DNA of 64,000 nt from an uncultured SAR86 cluster bacterium. GTDB lineage: Bacteria > Pseudomonadota > Gammaproteobacteria > Magnimaribacterales > AG-339-G14. The DNA is taken from contig CABYXE010000001.1 in the NCBI GenBank assembly GCA_902522825.1, positions 248,001 to 312,000 on the forward strand, in the 5' to 3' direction. The notes beneath the pieces are model-generated. The model worked only from the letters and a program-made list of their open reading frames with translations, had not been told where the DNA came from and made no database searches. Position numbers and translations under genes: made by a program. Positions 36,888 to 46,827 of the stretch are shown piece after piece (within the stretch, counting starts at the first letter, position 1; each line of letters opens with the position of its first letter).

Positions 36888-37787
36888 TTACCCTCTTGGA
36901 TGATGTTCGTTATGAAGCTGCTGCAACCTATATTTAGCAACTTCCGTGTAGATTTGAGTAGTATTCAAATCACTGTGTCCTAACAAAAGCTGAACAACTC
37001 TTAAGTCAGCACCATTATTAAGTAAATGCGTTGCAAAGGCATGTCTCAATACATGAGGCGAGATATTTTTTTTATTTAAGCCTGCTTTCTCGGAATAGAA
37101 TTTTATTCTATGCCAAAAACTTTGTCTCGTCATTTTAGATCCTCTTGAAGATATAAAAAAATAATCCGATATATTTCTATTCAATAATTTTGGTCTGCTG
37201 TCATTTAAATAAGCATTCATGATATTAATTAATTTCTCTCCCATTGGAACTAATCTTTCCTTTTGGCCCTTACCAAGAACCTTCATTACGCCCTGACGTG
37301 CATTAACATGAATTAATTCTAGATTTATTAACTCGGAAACTCTAAGGCCACATGAATATAAGGTTTCTATCATAGCTTTATCACGAAGACCCAATGAAGA
37401 ATTATCATCAGGGCATTCTAATAATCTTTCTATTTCATTTTCATCCAAGGTTTTAGGAATAGATTTCATTACTTTCGGAGTTTCAACTTTTTCACATGGA
37501 TCTATAGATAATATATTTTTTACAACTAAGTATTTGTAGAACATTCTTAGAGAAGAAAGTTTTCTTGCGACCGATTTGCTGCCTAGTTTTTGATTAAATA
37601 GATACGAAAGATATTGAAGAATATCGGCTCTAGAAACTTCTTCGTAATTTAATGAAATTTTTGAAAGCCACAAGAAATACTTTTCGATGTCGCTTTTGTA
37701 AGAATCCAAAGTGTTTTGACTCAACCCTTTTTCAATCCAAATAGTATCTAAGAAGGTATCTAGAATTTGCCCTTCATCGCTTCTCAT
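36888..37787 (-). CDS. xerD: Tyrosine recombinase XerD
   Basis: XerD with XerC resolves chromosome dimers at dif. The 299-residue protein has an N-terminal SAM-like core-binding domain (about 10-100) and the catalytic set Arg149 (SCGLRVSEL), Lys173, His245 and Arg248 (HVLRHAFATHLL), His271 (LLGHSDL) and Tyr280 (TQIYTEV). The xerD-dsbC adjacency separates it from XerC and from integrases. It lies 10 bp after rplS. Confidence 0.94.
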   Translation of the reverse strand: MRSDEGQILDTFLDTIWIEKGLSQNTLDSYKSDIEKYFLWLSKISLNYEEVSRADILQYLSYLFNQKLGSKSVARKLSSLRMFYKYLVVKNILSIDPCEKVETPKVMKSIPKTLDENEIERLLECPDDNSSLGLRDKAMIETLYSCGLRVSELINLELIHVNARQGVMKVLGKGQKERLVPMGEKLINIMNAYLNDSRPKLLNRNISDYFFISSRGSKMTRQSFWHRIKFYSEKAGLNKKNISPHVLRHAFATHLLNNGADLRVVQLLLGHSDLNTTQIYTEVAKYRLQQLHNEHHPRG

Positions 37788-37796
37788 AGAGATATT

Positions 37797-38150
37797 CTAG
37801 ATTTTTTCTTTGATTCTTGCTGATCTTCCGGATCTTTCTCTTAGATAGAAAAGTTTAGACTGTCTTACTTTGCCTTTTCTTTTTCTTTTGATTGATTTGA
37901 TCAAAGGACTATGAGTTTGAAAAGTTCTTTCAACTCCAACTCCATTTGAAATTTTCCTAACTGTAAATGAAGAGTTTAATCCTCTATTTTTGATAGCAAT
38001 TACAACGCCTTCATATGGTTGAAATCTTTCCTTAGAGCCCTCTCTTACAAGATAATCAACTAAGACGGTATCGCCTTGAGCGAACTCCGCTATATCTTCT
38101 TTTAATTGAGGATTTTCAACTAATTGAACAGATTTTCTTGAACTTGTCAT
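37797..38150 (-). CDS. rplS: 50S ribosomal protein L19
   Basis: L19 sits at the 30S-50S interface. The 117-residue protein has the family segments [27 protein letters not shown] and [18 protein letters not shown], followed by [25 protein letters not shown], which are quoted by position at about 28-115. It is the last gene of the rpsP-rimM-trmD-rplS operon and overlaps trmD by 4 bp. Confidence 0.97.
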   Translation of the reverse strand: MTSSRKSVQLVENPQLKEDIAEFAQGDTVLVDYLVREGSKERFQPYEGVVIAIKNRGLNSSFTVRKISNGVGVERTFQTHSPLIKSIKRKRKGKVRQSKLFYLRERSGRSARIKEKI

Positions 38151-38926
38151 TTTCTTTTAATGCCCTTTAATAAGTTCGCAATTCTATCAGATTCATAACC
38201 AAGGTCACTAAAAAATTCTTCTAAAAGTACAAAATCTTTCAAGTCTAATTCTTCTGGAAAAATATCTCTTCTGTTTAAAAAAGTTTTTCCTAAAGATTGT
38301 TTTTTTCTCCAACTTTTAATTTTTTCATGATCTCCAGACAACAAAACTTCAGGAACCCTTCCTAAATTATTTTTTTCTGGTCTAGTATATTGAGGATATT
38401 CGATATATTCTTCAGAAAATGATTCTTCTTTAATTGAATTAATATCTCCTAAGACGTTTTTAATATTTCTTACTATTGTTTCGAAAACAACCAGCGCAGG
38501 CAATTCACCTCCGGTCACCACATAATCACCAATACTAATTTCCTCGTCAACTAGAGAGTCAATTAACCTTTGGTCTATTCCTTCATATCTTCCACAAATA
38601 AAAATTAATTCTTTTTCTAAAGATAATTCTTGAGCTCTTTTTTGTGTTAGTTTTTTTCCTTGAGGAGATAAATTGATCACCTTTGTATTTTTTGAAGTAA
38701 GTTTTTTTGATTCTTCTATTGCTTTTTCTATTGGCTCAGATCTTATTAACATTCCTGGTCCCCCCCCAAAAGGAGAATCATCTAAACGTTCATTTTTTTC
38801 TAAAAATTTAATTGGATTTATTGTTTCAAATTCTAAGATGGATTCTTTATAAGCTTTATTAATAACACCTACAGAAAAAAAAGTTTCGATTAATTCAGGA
38901 AAAATAGTGACGAATATTGCTTTCAT
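38147..38926 (-). CDS. trmD: tRNA (guanine-N1)-methyltransferase
   Basis: TrmD methylates G37 of tRNAs reading CNN codons, preventing +1 frameshifts. The SPOUT-fold protein of 259 residues has PFGGGPGML near 53-61, the trefoil-knot SAM site ([31 protein letters not shown]) at about 110-145 and the C-terminal helical region with [21 protein letters not shown]. It immediately follows rimM with no spacer. Confidence 0.97.
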   Translation of the reverse strand: MKAIFVTIFPELIETFFSVGVINKAYKESILEFETINPIKFLEKNERLDDSPFGGGPGMLIRSEPIEKAIEESKKLTSKNTKVINLSPQGKKLTQKRAQELSLEKELIFICGRYEGIDQRLIDSLVDEEISIGDYVVTGGELPALVVFETIVRNIKNVLGDINSIKEESFSEEYIEYPQYTRPEKNNLGRVPEVLLSGDHEKIKSWRKKQSLGKTFLNRRDIFPEELDLKDFVLLEEFFSDLGYESDRIANLLKGIKRK

Positions 38927-39430
38927 TTAGATATACCAATCAACAATAATTAAGTTATCACTTACTTCTTTAATAACTTCTCCAAAATTGAATGGGATAA
39001 GTTCTTTTTTGTTATCCTTTTCAATAACTAACACATCATCTGATCCCGTTTCTAAGATTTCTATGACTTTTCCAATGTGAGTTCCATCTAAGTGCTCTAC
39101 TTCTTTGCCAATCAAATCTTTCCAATAAAATTTATCTTCATCTAATTTTGGAAGATCTTCAGCTTTTATAAATATTTCCTTGTTTTTTAGAATTTCTATT
39201 TCCTCAATAGAATTTAATGATTCGACTTTTAAAATATAATTTTTTCCAGATTTAGAAAATTGATCAATTTTTAAAATTTCTTTTTTTCCTTTTTTATCTA
39301 AATAAAAATTTTTAAAATTAAATAAATTTTCAGGAGGTCTCGTGAAAGAATTGACCTTTGCCCAACCTTTTAACCCAACAGGTTTACCAACTGAGGCAAC
39401 CAAAATGAATTCGTCATCCTGGGCATCCAT
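38927..39430 (-). CDS. rimM: Ribosome maturation factor RimM
   Basis: RimM binds S19 and helps mature the 30S head. The 167-residue protein opens LVASVGKPVGLKGWAKVNSFT, the family's GRI-x-KPHGL-x-G-like N-terminus. The PRC-barrel domain begins near 95 with KFYWKDLIGKEVE and carries VLVIEKDNKKELIPF. It is between rpsP and trmD, its fixed place in proteobacteria. Confidence 0.93.
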   Translation of the reverse strand: MDAQDDEFILVASVGKPVGLKGWAKVNSFTRPPENLFNFKNFYLDKKGKKEILKIDQFSKSGKNYILKVESLNSIEEIEILKNKEIFIKAEDLPKLDEDKFYWKDLIGKEVEHLDGTHIGKVIEILETGSDDVLVIEKDNKKELIPFNFGEVIKEVSDNLIIVDWYI

Positions 39431-39440
39431 ATCTATTAAT

Positions 39441-39869
39441 TTATTTATCGTCTTTTTTGTCTGATTCTTCAGCTGGTGTTTCTTCAGCTGGTGCTTCTTC
39501 GGCTGGTGCTTCTTCGGCTACAACTTCTTCAGCTGGTGCTTCGGCTTCTAAATCTGCTTTTTTCTTAGCTAATTTTTTTAGTCTTAGCTGTTCTTTCTTT
39601 TGTTCTATTTTTAATAGATCATCAGCAGATAATTTTGATTCTTTTATTAAAGACTCCACTCTTTCACTTAAAGTAGCCCCTGTTCCAACCCAGTAATCTA
39701 CTCTTTCGTGATCTACACTCAGCCTAATATCTTTTCCTTTTGCGATAGGATTAAAAAATCCGACTCTTTCTATGAATCTTCCGTCTCTTGGTTTTCTAGA
39801 ATCTGTCACAGTAATGTGAAAATAAGGACGCTTTTTTGCACCCGCTCTAGATAGTCTAATAGTTACCAT
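39441..39869 (-). CDS. rpsP: 30S ribosomal protein S16 with long acidic, repetitive C-terminal tail
   Basis: The first 82 or so residues are a standard S16 ([19 protein letters not shown], then [14 protein letters not shown]). The family usually ends near 80-90 residues. Here a charged helix ([22 protein letters not shown]) is followed by a tail of about 30 residues built from APAEE-type repeats and ending ESDKKDDK. The tail is encoded by near-perfect 15-bp repeats. Tails of this type are seen on S16 in some marine alpha- and gammaproteobacteria; a role is unknown. It is the first gene of the rpsP-rimM-trmD-rplS operon. Confidence 0.95.
   Translation of the reverse strand: MVTIRLSRAGAKKRPYFHITVTDSRKPRDGRFIERVGFFNPIAKGKDIRLSVDHERVDYWVGTGATLSERVESLIKESKLSADDLLKIEQKKEQLRLKKLAKKKADLEAEAPAEEVVAEEAPAEEAPAEETPAEESDKKDDK
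39467..39545 (-). repeat. Tandem ~15-bp repeats in the rpsP 3' end
   Basis: On the plus strand the unit CTTCTTCAGCTGGTG (with variants TTCGGCTGGTG) recurs about five times, encoding EAPAE-like units in the minus frame. Copies differ by one or two synonymous bases. It stays in frame throughout, so it is a coding minisatellite, not a CRISPR array or a regulatory repeat. Confidence 0.75.
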
Positions 39870-39898
39870 AATTAAGTATTTTTCCTTTAAGAGTGGCT

Positions 39899-39926
39899 AT
39901 TCTAAGTAAATTCGTTTGGTATTCAA
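39899..39926 (-). promoter_or_regulatory. Candidate sigma-70 promoter of rpsP operon
   Basis: On the minus strand TTGAAT (39921-39926) and TAGAAT (39899-39904) are 16 bp apart, each one or two bases from consensus. The transcript would begin about 24 nt before the rpsP ATG, after which AAAGGA serves as ribosome site. The position just upstream of the operon's first gene supports it. Confidence 0.55.
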
Positions 39927-39984
39927 GTAAAACATCATATAATTAGAAAACAATGTTAATTTTCTTAATCTTCTTTTTTAAAAT

Positions 39985-41268
39985 TTGAACGAAATCCCTA
40001 TTTGGATGCTTATTACAAGTATCTTCTTTTTGCTTTGTCTCTCCGCTTTTTTCTCTAGTGCTGAAACTGGAATGATGGCGCTTAATCGATTTAAATTAAA
40101 ACATTTAGTAAAACAAAAAAATAAGTCTGCTATCAGAGCAAATAAACTTCTTCAGCGGCCTGACAGACTTCTTGGAATTATTTTGATAGGGAATAATTTT
40201 GTAAATATATTGGCTGCTGCATTAACTACGATCTTATGTCTTAGACTATTCGGAGATAGTGGCGTTTTGATAGGCTCAATAGTTTTAACAATGATTATTC
40301 TAATATTTGCTGAAGTTACGCCTAAAACTTTCGCAGCAAATTATTCAGAAAAAGTAGCTCTACCCTCATCAATAATTCTTAAATTTCTTCAAAAATTATT
40401 ATATCCATTGGTATGGATAGTAAATTTTTTCTCAAATTCTCTTTTAAAAATGTTTGGGGTCAAGGAAAAAAAATCTGATGATGACTTGTCTCCTGAAGAA
40501 TTAAAAAGTGTGTTAGAAAATTCTGGTGATTTAATCCATGCTAGATATCAAGAAATGCTTTTGAGCATTTTAGAATTAGATAAAATTTCTATAGACGAGG
40601 TAATGATTCCTAAAAATGAGATTATCGGAATTGATATATCAAAAGATATAGATGACATAGGAAATTTTTTAAAGAACTCTAAAAAAGAATTTTTTCCAAT
40701 TTTTGATCAAAATATCGATGACATAAAAGGCATTATTAATCTTTATGGAATTAACTCCTTTTTATCTTCAAAAGAGAAAGATACAGATTGCCTAATGGAA
40801 AATTCAGAAGAAGTGTATTTTGCTTTAGAAAATACTGCTTTAAATATTCAACTTAATAACTTTCAGCAAGATAAGAAGCGAGTTGCGGTCGTACTTGATG
40901 AATATGGTTCAGTTAAAGGCATGGTGGATATAAATGATATTCTTGAAGAAATTGTCGGAGAGTTATCAGATCCTCATGAGAAAGTTAAAATTGATATTAA
41001 AGAACAAAAAGATGGCTCCTATTTAATCGATGCAAGCATTTCAGTTAGAGAAGTAAATAAAAGATTAGGTTGGGACTTGCCTCTCTCAGGGCCTAAGACT
41101 CTTAATGGGTTAATCTTAGAAAATACTGAAACTATTCCTGAAGCTAATATTTCTTTGGAGGTAGAAGACTACCTTATAGAAACAATATTAATCAAAGATA
41201 ATATGATTAAGTATGCCAAAGTTACGAAACTTAAATCTCCTGATTTAAATGAAGAAGAGTTTGACTAA
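39985..41268 (+). CDS. CorC/HlyC-family CNNM-CBS membrane protein (YfjD-like)
   Basis: This 427-residue protein has an N-terminal DUF21/CNNM membrane domain with about three to four spans (7-27, 58-80, 85-105, 120-145). A CBS pair follows (about 190-310: VMIPKNEIIGID; VVLDEYGSVKGMVDINDILEEIVGEL), then a CorC/HlyC C-terminal domain. It resembles E. coli YfjD, starting with the ETGMMALNR(F/Y)(K/R)L pattern. The family is linked to magnesium or cobalt export; the ion here is unproven. A TTG start at 39985 is used because no ATG fits the N-terminus. Confidence 0.88.
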   Translation: MNEIPIWMLITSIFFLLCLSAFFSSAETGMMALNRFKLKHLVKQKNKSAIRANKLLQRPDRLLGIILIGNNFVNILAAALTTILCLRLFGDSGVLIGSIVLTMIILIFAEVTPKTFAANYSEKVALPSSIILKFLQKLLYPLVWIVNFFSNSLLKMFGVKEKKSDDDLSPEELKSVLENSGDLIHARYQEMLLSILELDKISIDEVMIPKNEIIGIDISKDIDDIGNFLKNSKKEFFPIFDQNIDDIKGIINLYGINSFLSSKEKDTDCLMENSEEVYFALENTALNIQLNNFQQDKKRVAVVLDEYGSVKGMVDINDILEEIVGELSDPHEKVKIDIKEQKDGSYLIDASISVREVNKRLGWDLPLSGPKTLNGLILENTETIPEANISLEVEDYLIETILIKDNMIKYAKVTKLKSPDLNEEEFD

Positions 41269-41295
41269 ATAGGACATATAAAAACACTCAATGTG

Positions 41296-41301
41296 TATAA
41301 T
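41296..41301 (+). promoter_or_regulatory. Candidate -10 element before the 129-aa membrane protein
   Basis: A perfect TATAAT lies 25 bp before the ATG at 41327, followed by an AAAGAGG ribosome site. A weak -35 (AGGACA, 41271-41276) is 19 bp upstream. The gene may thus be expressed separately from the CBS gene. Confidence 0.35.
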
Positions 41302-41326
41302 TATTTAAAATTTAAAGAGGTAAAAA

Positions 41327-41716
41327 ATGTTAAAAAATGAATTTACTGTATTTGGTTACGAGATGGAAAAAGTTACAGTTGCTTTTGGTTTTTTCTTAGT
41401 ATTTTGGGGAGTGGCTGTTTCAATGATTGCTCAGAGTGATTCAATAACCTCTTACATACCATCTATATTAGGATTGCCATTAATTTTATTCGGGTATTTA
41501 ACCTTAAAGATTCCGTCAAGAAAAAAATTATTTATGCACCTTGTAGTGCTTTTTGGATTGATAATTTTTTTAGGAGGATTGGATGTCATTAGAAGTTATC
41601 CTGGAATATTTTCTAATTTTTGGGCTGATCTATCTAAACTCATGTTAGCTGTGACTGGTTTTATATATACATACTTAAATATAAAATCGTTTATTTATGC
41701 AAGAAAAGCTAATTAA
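41327..41716 (+). CDS. Small integral membrane protein, unrecognised (129 aa)
   Basis: The protein has four likely membrane segments (about 17-35, 45-62, 68-86 and 100-121) joined by short loops, with positive residues after spans 2 and 4. I cannot name the family. It follows the CBS protein by 58 bp, with its own TATAAT and AAAGAGG elements, and ends 3 bp from the convergent sodX. The clean topology, good ribosome site and codon use like its neighbours make it a real gene. Confidence 0.75.
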   Translation: MLKNEFTVFGYEMEKVTVAFGFFLVFWGVAVSMIAQSDSITSYIPSILGLPLILFGYLTLKIPSRKKLFMHLVVLFGLIIFLGGLDVIRSYPGIFSNFWADLSKLMLAVTGFIYTYLNIKSFIYARKAN

Positions 41717-41719
41717 CTC

Positions 41720-41983
41720 TTAGGAAACTACTTTTCCAAAAATATCTTGTTTTCTGTGCAGTTGATCGCAAACAGAGGAATGCAGCTTTTTATTGTCTCC
41801 TCTTAATATTATTAATCCTCTATTGAAACCTTCTATTCTTTTTATGACATACCCTAATTCAGGCATTTTTAATACTACGACATCGTCTTTAAAATAATTA
41901 GGAAAAGAATCAATTTCTACAATGTCCCCATCTTTGTATGTAGGATTCATGCTGCTGCCTTTGATTCTAAACTTTTCAGGCAT
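41720..41983 (-). CDS. sodX: Nickel-type superoxide dismutase maturation protease
   Basis: This 87-residue peptidase of the S26/S24 (signal peptidase-like) type has a Ser in IKGSSMNPTYKDGD (about Ser11), a Lys in YVIKRIEG (about 48), and the following RGDN box. There is no membrane anchor. It is adjacent to sodN, starting right after its stop, the standard sodN-sodX pairing. The enzyme is thought to cut the SodN propeptide so that the mature protein begins at the nickel-binding His. The context makes the call much firmer than the short sequence alone. Confidence 0.88.
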   Translation of the reverse strand: MPEKFRIKGSSMNPTYKDGDIVEIDSFPNYFKDDVVVLKMPELGYVIKRIEGFNRGLIILRGDNKKLHSSVCDQLHRKQDIFGKVVS

Positions 41984-42442
41984 CTAAAGTTTAGGAACTA
42001 CCATTTCTAGTGCAGGTGGATATGGTGCAGTAACTCTTGAGGTTTCAATATTTTTAGTTTTCCAAAAAATCTCACTAAAGTTATTTACAAGCTCAACTAA
42101 TTTTTCTGCATTTCCTCTTTCAAGACTTTGTTTGCACTTTGATCCCTGCATCATAATTGAATGGACCACTTCGTGAACATTAGGAAACGCTTCTATTTGA
42201 GGGCCTTTAAAATAGTCTCCCCATATAATCCTTGTCTCATCTTTAACAATGCGAGCCTGATTTTCTTTTTCTAAGGTTAGCCTTGATAGTTCTGAAGAGT
42301 CTTCGGGTTTTGAAGTATCGAGATTTTTCTCTTCAATTATGTCAATGATTCTTACTACAGTAAGAGCTGCAATTTGAATGACAATTGGATCATAGATTTT
42401 GCAAGGAATATCGCAATGAGCTGAAGCTTCTTTAATTTTCAT
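41984..42442 (-). CDS. sodN: Nickel superoxide dismutase
   Basis: SodN dismutes superoxide with a nickel ion bound by the processed N-terminus. The nickel hook HCDIPCKIYDP is visible; the family usually has HCDLPCGVYDP, so the Gly is Lys here. The His, both Cys and the Tyr are kept. A short propeptide (MKIKEASA) would be removed before His by SodX. The start at 42442 overlaps the stop of the upstream peptide in an ATGA; an alternative ATG at 42457 adds five residues. The helical-bundle part and the Trp-rich WGDYFKGPQ segment are typical. Confidence 0.92.
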   Translation of the reverse strand: MKIKEASAHCDIPCKIYDPIVIQIAALTVVRIIDIIEEKNLDTSKPEDSSELSRLTLEKENQARIVKDETRIIWGDYFKGPQIEAFPNVHEVVHSIMMQGSKCKQSLERGNAEKLVELVNNFSEIFWKTKNIETSRVTAPYPPALEMVVPKL

Positions 42443-42591
42443 TTTATTTTTCTCCATAGTGTTCTTACCAAAAGCACCATCATTGGAATCATTATAAACG
42501 CTGCTTCCAAGTGAAAATGAACTAAGTTATTTCCTGAGTGGGCAAAAAGAACACTTGGGAAAAGTAAAAACATACTGTAATTTTCTAACAT
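42439..42591 (-). CDS. Small His-containing membrane peptide coupled to sodN (50 aa), unrecognised
   Basis: A 50-codon frame starts MLENYSMFLLFPSVLFAHSG. A signal-like hydrophobic stretch ends at LFA, next to the segment HSGNNLVHFHLEAAF (three His), and a second span (IMIPMMVLLV) follows, then a basic end. The AHSG after a signal-like segment recalls the AHxGH start of HupE/UreJ nickel transporters, but the protein is far too short for one. The stop overlaps the sodN start. A TATAAT lies 6 bp before the ATG with no ribosome site, suggesting a leaderless transcript. All of this is inference. Confidence 0.55.
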   Translation of the reverse strand: MLENYSMFLLFPSVLFAHSGNNLVHFHLEAAFIMIPMMVLLVRTLWRKIK

Positions 42592-42614
42592 AAATTCATT
42601 ATAAATTATAAAAA

Positions 42615-42643
42615 AAAAATAGGGGCTATTTGCCCCTATTTTT
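42615..42643 (-). terminator. Rho-independent terminator after groL
   Basis: A perfect 12-bp stem (42615-42626 with 42632-42643; GC-rich core AGGGGC/GCCCCT) with a 5-base loop lies 18 bp after the groL stop. On the minus strand it is followed by a run of T residues, as expected of an intrinsic terminator for groSL. The flanking A and T runs could also let it act in the other direction. Confidence 0.9.
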
Positions 42644-42660
42644 ATAAGTTTATTCAGCTA

Positions 42661-44617
<1,957 letters not shown>

Positions 44618-44698
44618 ATCTTTTTCTCCATATATCCTTAAACAATTGTTTTGAGTTCCGCATTCTAGTTAAGACTAAGAAAATAAACAACTCAAATA

Positions 44699-44726
44699 TA
44701 TTTATGTTCTTCTTTTAATTTTTCAA
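44699..44726 (-). promoter_or_regulatory. Candidate promoter of groSL
   Basis: On the minus strand TTGAAA (44721-44726, within CTTGAAA) is followed after 16 bp by TAAATA (44699-44704). The CTTGAAA matches both sigma-70 and sigma-32 -35 elements, but no C-rich sigma-32 -10 follows. No CIRCE element was seen between here and groS. Confidence 0.4.
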
Positions 44727-44730
44727 GTGT

Positions 44731-45072
44731 TTAAGTTAAAAAAAATTTTTTTATAAAAATTACTCCAATTCCTAAATAATTAAAAAATAAATCTACTAAA
44801 TCTCCGTCTCTGTATATAAGAAAGAATTGAATTAATTCAGATATTGATGCGTAAAGAATAATAAATATGAAAGAAATTTTGAAATAATTATTAGATTTTA
44901 TTAAGAAATGAGATAACAAAAGGAACATTAAAAAATGCAAAATTTTATCTGATAGTCCTATAGAAAAATCTCCTGAAGGTTTTGAGAAAAGACCATAAGA
45001 ACTTATTAATAACATTAATAAAAAAGTAAATGTCCACAAGAATGAAATTTCTTTTTTCTCAATCAAAACCAA
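44731..45072 (-). CDS. VanZ-family membrane protein
   Basis: The 113-residue protein has four membrane segments and the VanZ-type pattern: SDKILHFLMFLLL near 41-53, ISELIQFFL near 77-85 and RDGDLVDLFFNYLGIGV near 88-104. VanZ-like proteins occur widely in bacteria; the best known confers low-level teicoplanin resistance, but most have unknown jobs. It overlaps the end of ampG by 14 bp, so a cell-envelope role is plausible. No resistance function should be assumed. Confidence 0.75.
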   Translation of the reverse strand: MVLIEKKEISFLWTFTFLLMLLISSYGLFSKPSGDFSIGLSDKILHFLMFLLLSHFLIKSNNYFKISFIFIILYASISELIQFFLIYRDGDLVDLFFNYLGIGVIFIKKFFLT

Positions 45073-46339
45073 AAATCTCTTTTTTTTGATAAACCATTAA
45101 GGAAAAAACTATTGCAGGTATTCCAAGTAAAGCACAAATTACAAAGAAATAATGAAATCCGAAATCATCAACTATAAAGCCTGAGCTTCCAGAAATAAGT
45201 CTTGGAGGTATAGCTACTAAACCAAACAATAATGCATATTGTGTGGCAGTATAAGTTTTAGATACCATCCTTGATAAGAAAGTTATGCCCACTACTCCAA
45301 TGAATCCTTGAGAAAAATTGTCAATGGTAATGGTAAGAACTAATGCCCTAATATCATAACCAACAGAATTTAGATAAATAAAAGGTAAATTCGCAAGCGG
45401 AACAAAAAATGCACCGAAAACCATATTTTTTACTAATCCAAATTTATAAAGAGTAGTTCCAGCAAAAAGTCCCCCAATAATTGCCATCCAAAGCCCATAA
45501 AAGTTAGCAATTTCTGCAACTTCTATTTTTGAGAAACCAACTGATTGATAAAATGGCATTGCCATTGGGCCTAAAAACATATCACTAAGTCGATAAGTGA
45601 ATGTAAGTAGTAAAAGCAAAAATAAATGCTCTTTATATCTATAGAAAAGGTCTGTCATAGGGGCAATAAAAGAATCTTTAAACCAAATTAGCGGTTTATT
45701 AATTATCGAAATATAAGGCTTCTCTTCTCTTTCCGGCTCAGGTAAAAAAAATAAAATTACTAGCGAAAAAAATAAGAATAAAATTCCTACAAAGATATAG
45801 GCTAAATTCCAGCCATAATATTCTGCTATGTAAAACGTGATTACTTGCGAAAGGAGAACTGCTCCTATTCTGTAACCTATTATATAAACTGCTGAGGCTT
45901 CTCCAATTTCATTTTTATTTACTAGCTCTATTCTTAATGCATCGACACAGATATCCTGCGTAGCTGAAAAAATACTCAAAAGAATAACCGCGAATACAAA
46001 AATTTGTAGATTTTTTGAAGGATCCTGAAATCCAATAATAATAATTGTTAAAAAACTTAGAACTTGCGATAAAAAAAGCCAACTCCTTCTTTGTCCGATT
46101 TTATGAAAATAAGGAACTCTAAGTCTATCAACGAGAGGAGCCCAAAACATTTTTAGCGAATATGCTAAAAGCACTAAAGACAAAAGTCCGATTGTAGATT
46201 TTTTTATCCCTATTTCAGCTAACCAAAAATTTAAGGGGTCAATCAGAAGTCCCAATGGCAAGCCTGATAAAAATCCTAAACAAAGAACTAGTATTACCCT
46301 AGGTTGCGAATAACTCCTAAGGGAATTAATCCAGCTCAT
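45059..46339 (-). CDS. ampG: AmpG-like muropeptide permease (MFS)
   Basis: AmpG imports anhydromuropeptides released from peptidoglycan across the inner membrane. The 426-residue protein has about 12 membrane segments and the AmpG-like start LVLCLGFLSGLPLGLL, then LKMFWAPLVDRLRVP, ATQDICVDALRIE and a central loop with FLPEPER. The nearby ampD and dadA genes support a role in cell-wall recycling. Other MFS roles are possible but less likely. Confidence 0.88.
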   Translation of the reverse strand: MSWINSLRSYSQPRVILVLCLGFLSGLPLGLLIDPLNFWLAEIGIKKSTIGLLSLVLLAYSLKMFWAPLVDRLRVPYFHKIGQRRSWLFLSQVLSFLTIIIIGFQDPSKNLQIFVFAVILLSIFSATQDICVDALRIELVNKNEIGEASAVYIIGYRIGAVLLSQVITFYIAEYYGWNLAYIFVGILFLFFSLVILFFLPEPEREEKPYISIINKPLIWFKDSFIAPMTDLFYRYKEHLFLLLLLTFTYRLSDMFLGPMAMPFYQSVGFSKIEVAEIANFYGLWMAIIGGLFAGTTLYKFGLVKNMVFGAFFVPLANLPFIYLNSVGYDIRALVLTITIDNFSQGFIGVVGITFLSRMVSKTYTATQYALLFGLVAIPPRLISGSSGFIVDDFGFHYFFVICALLGIPAIVFSLMVYQKKEIFGFD

Positions 46340-46342
46340 TTT

Positions 46343-46825
46343 TTAATCTCGAAAATTTTTGAATTGCAAAGGAATTTCTATTTCTTCTTTCTTAAGCAGT
46401 GAAATTACTTCTTGTAATTCGTCTCGCTTTTTTCCTGTAATTCTTAACGAATCTCCTTGAATTGAGCTTTGAACTTTTATTTTTGAGGATTTAATAGTTT
46501 TTACTATTTCTCTAGCTATATCTTGGTTTATCCCTTGAGTAATATCAGCGCTCATAGAAGCTGTATTATTTGAGATAGACTTTTCACCTAACTTCAAAGC
46601 TTTTAAATCTATAGACCTTTTGGCTAAATTTTCTTTTAAGATTGGAATCATTTGATCTATTTGAAAAATTTCTTTTGCATTTAGTTTAACTATTTCGTTT
46701 GCAAATTCAAAAGAAGCATTTGCTTCTTTAAAATCATATCTATTTGTAATAACTCTATTAGATTGATCAATGGCATTGGTAAGCTCATGAAGATCAACTT
46801 TGGATTCGATATCAAAAGATGGCAT
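46343..46825 (-). CDS. yajQ: YajQ-family nucleotide-binding protein
   Basis: This 160-residue two-domain protein starts MPSFDIESKVDLHELTNAIDQ, the invariant YajQ opening. It continues with NRYDFKEAN and the C-terminal GDSLRITGKKRDELQEVI. Relatives bind cyclic di-GMP or other nucleotides and affect phage transcription and virulence; the role here is not known. It sits between ampG and ampD with 2-3 bp spacers. Confidence 0.92.
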   Translation of the reverse strand: MPSFDIESKVDLHELTNAIDQSNRVITNRYDFKEANASFEFANEIVKLNAKEIFQIDQMIPILKENLAKRSIDLKALKLGEKSISNNTASMSADITQGINQDIAREIVKTIKSSKIKVQSSIQGDSLRITGKKRDELQEVISLLKKEEIEIPLQFKNFRD

Positions 46826-46827
46826 AA

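Noticed and set aside
39467-39545. Tandem repeats as a CRISPR-like array
   Set aside because: Units are 15 bp without spacers and stay in frame within rpsP, so they are coding repeats.
44618-44730. CIRCE element upstream of groSL
   Set aside because: I looked for the 9-bp inverted repeat of CIRCE and did not find it; only a simple promoter-like pair is visible.
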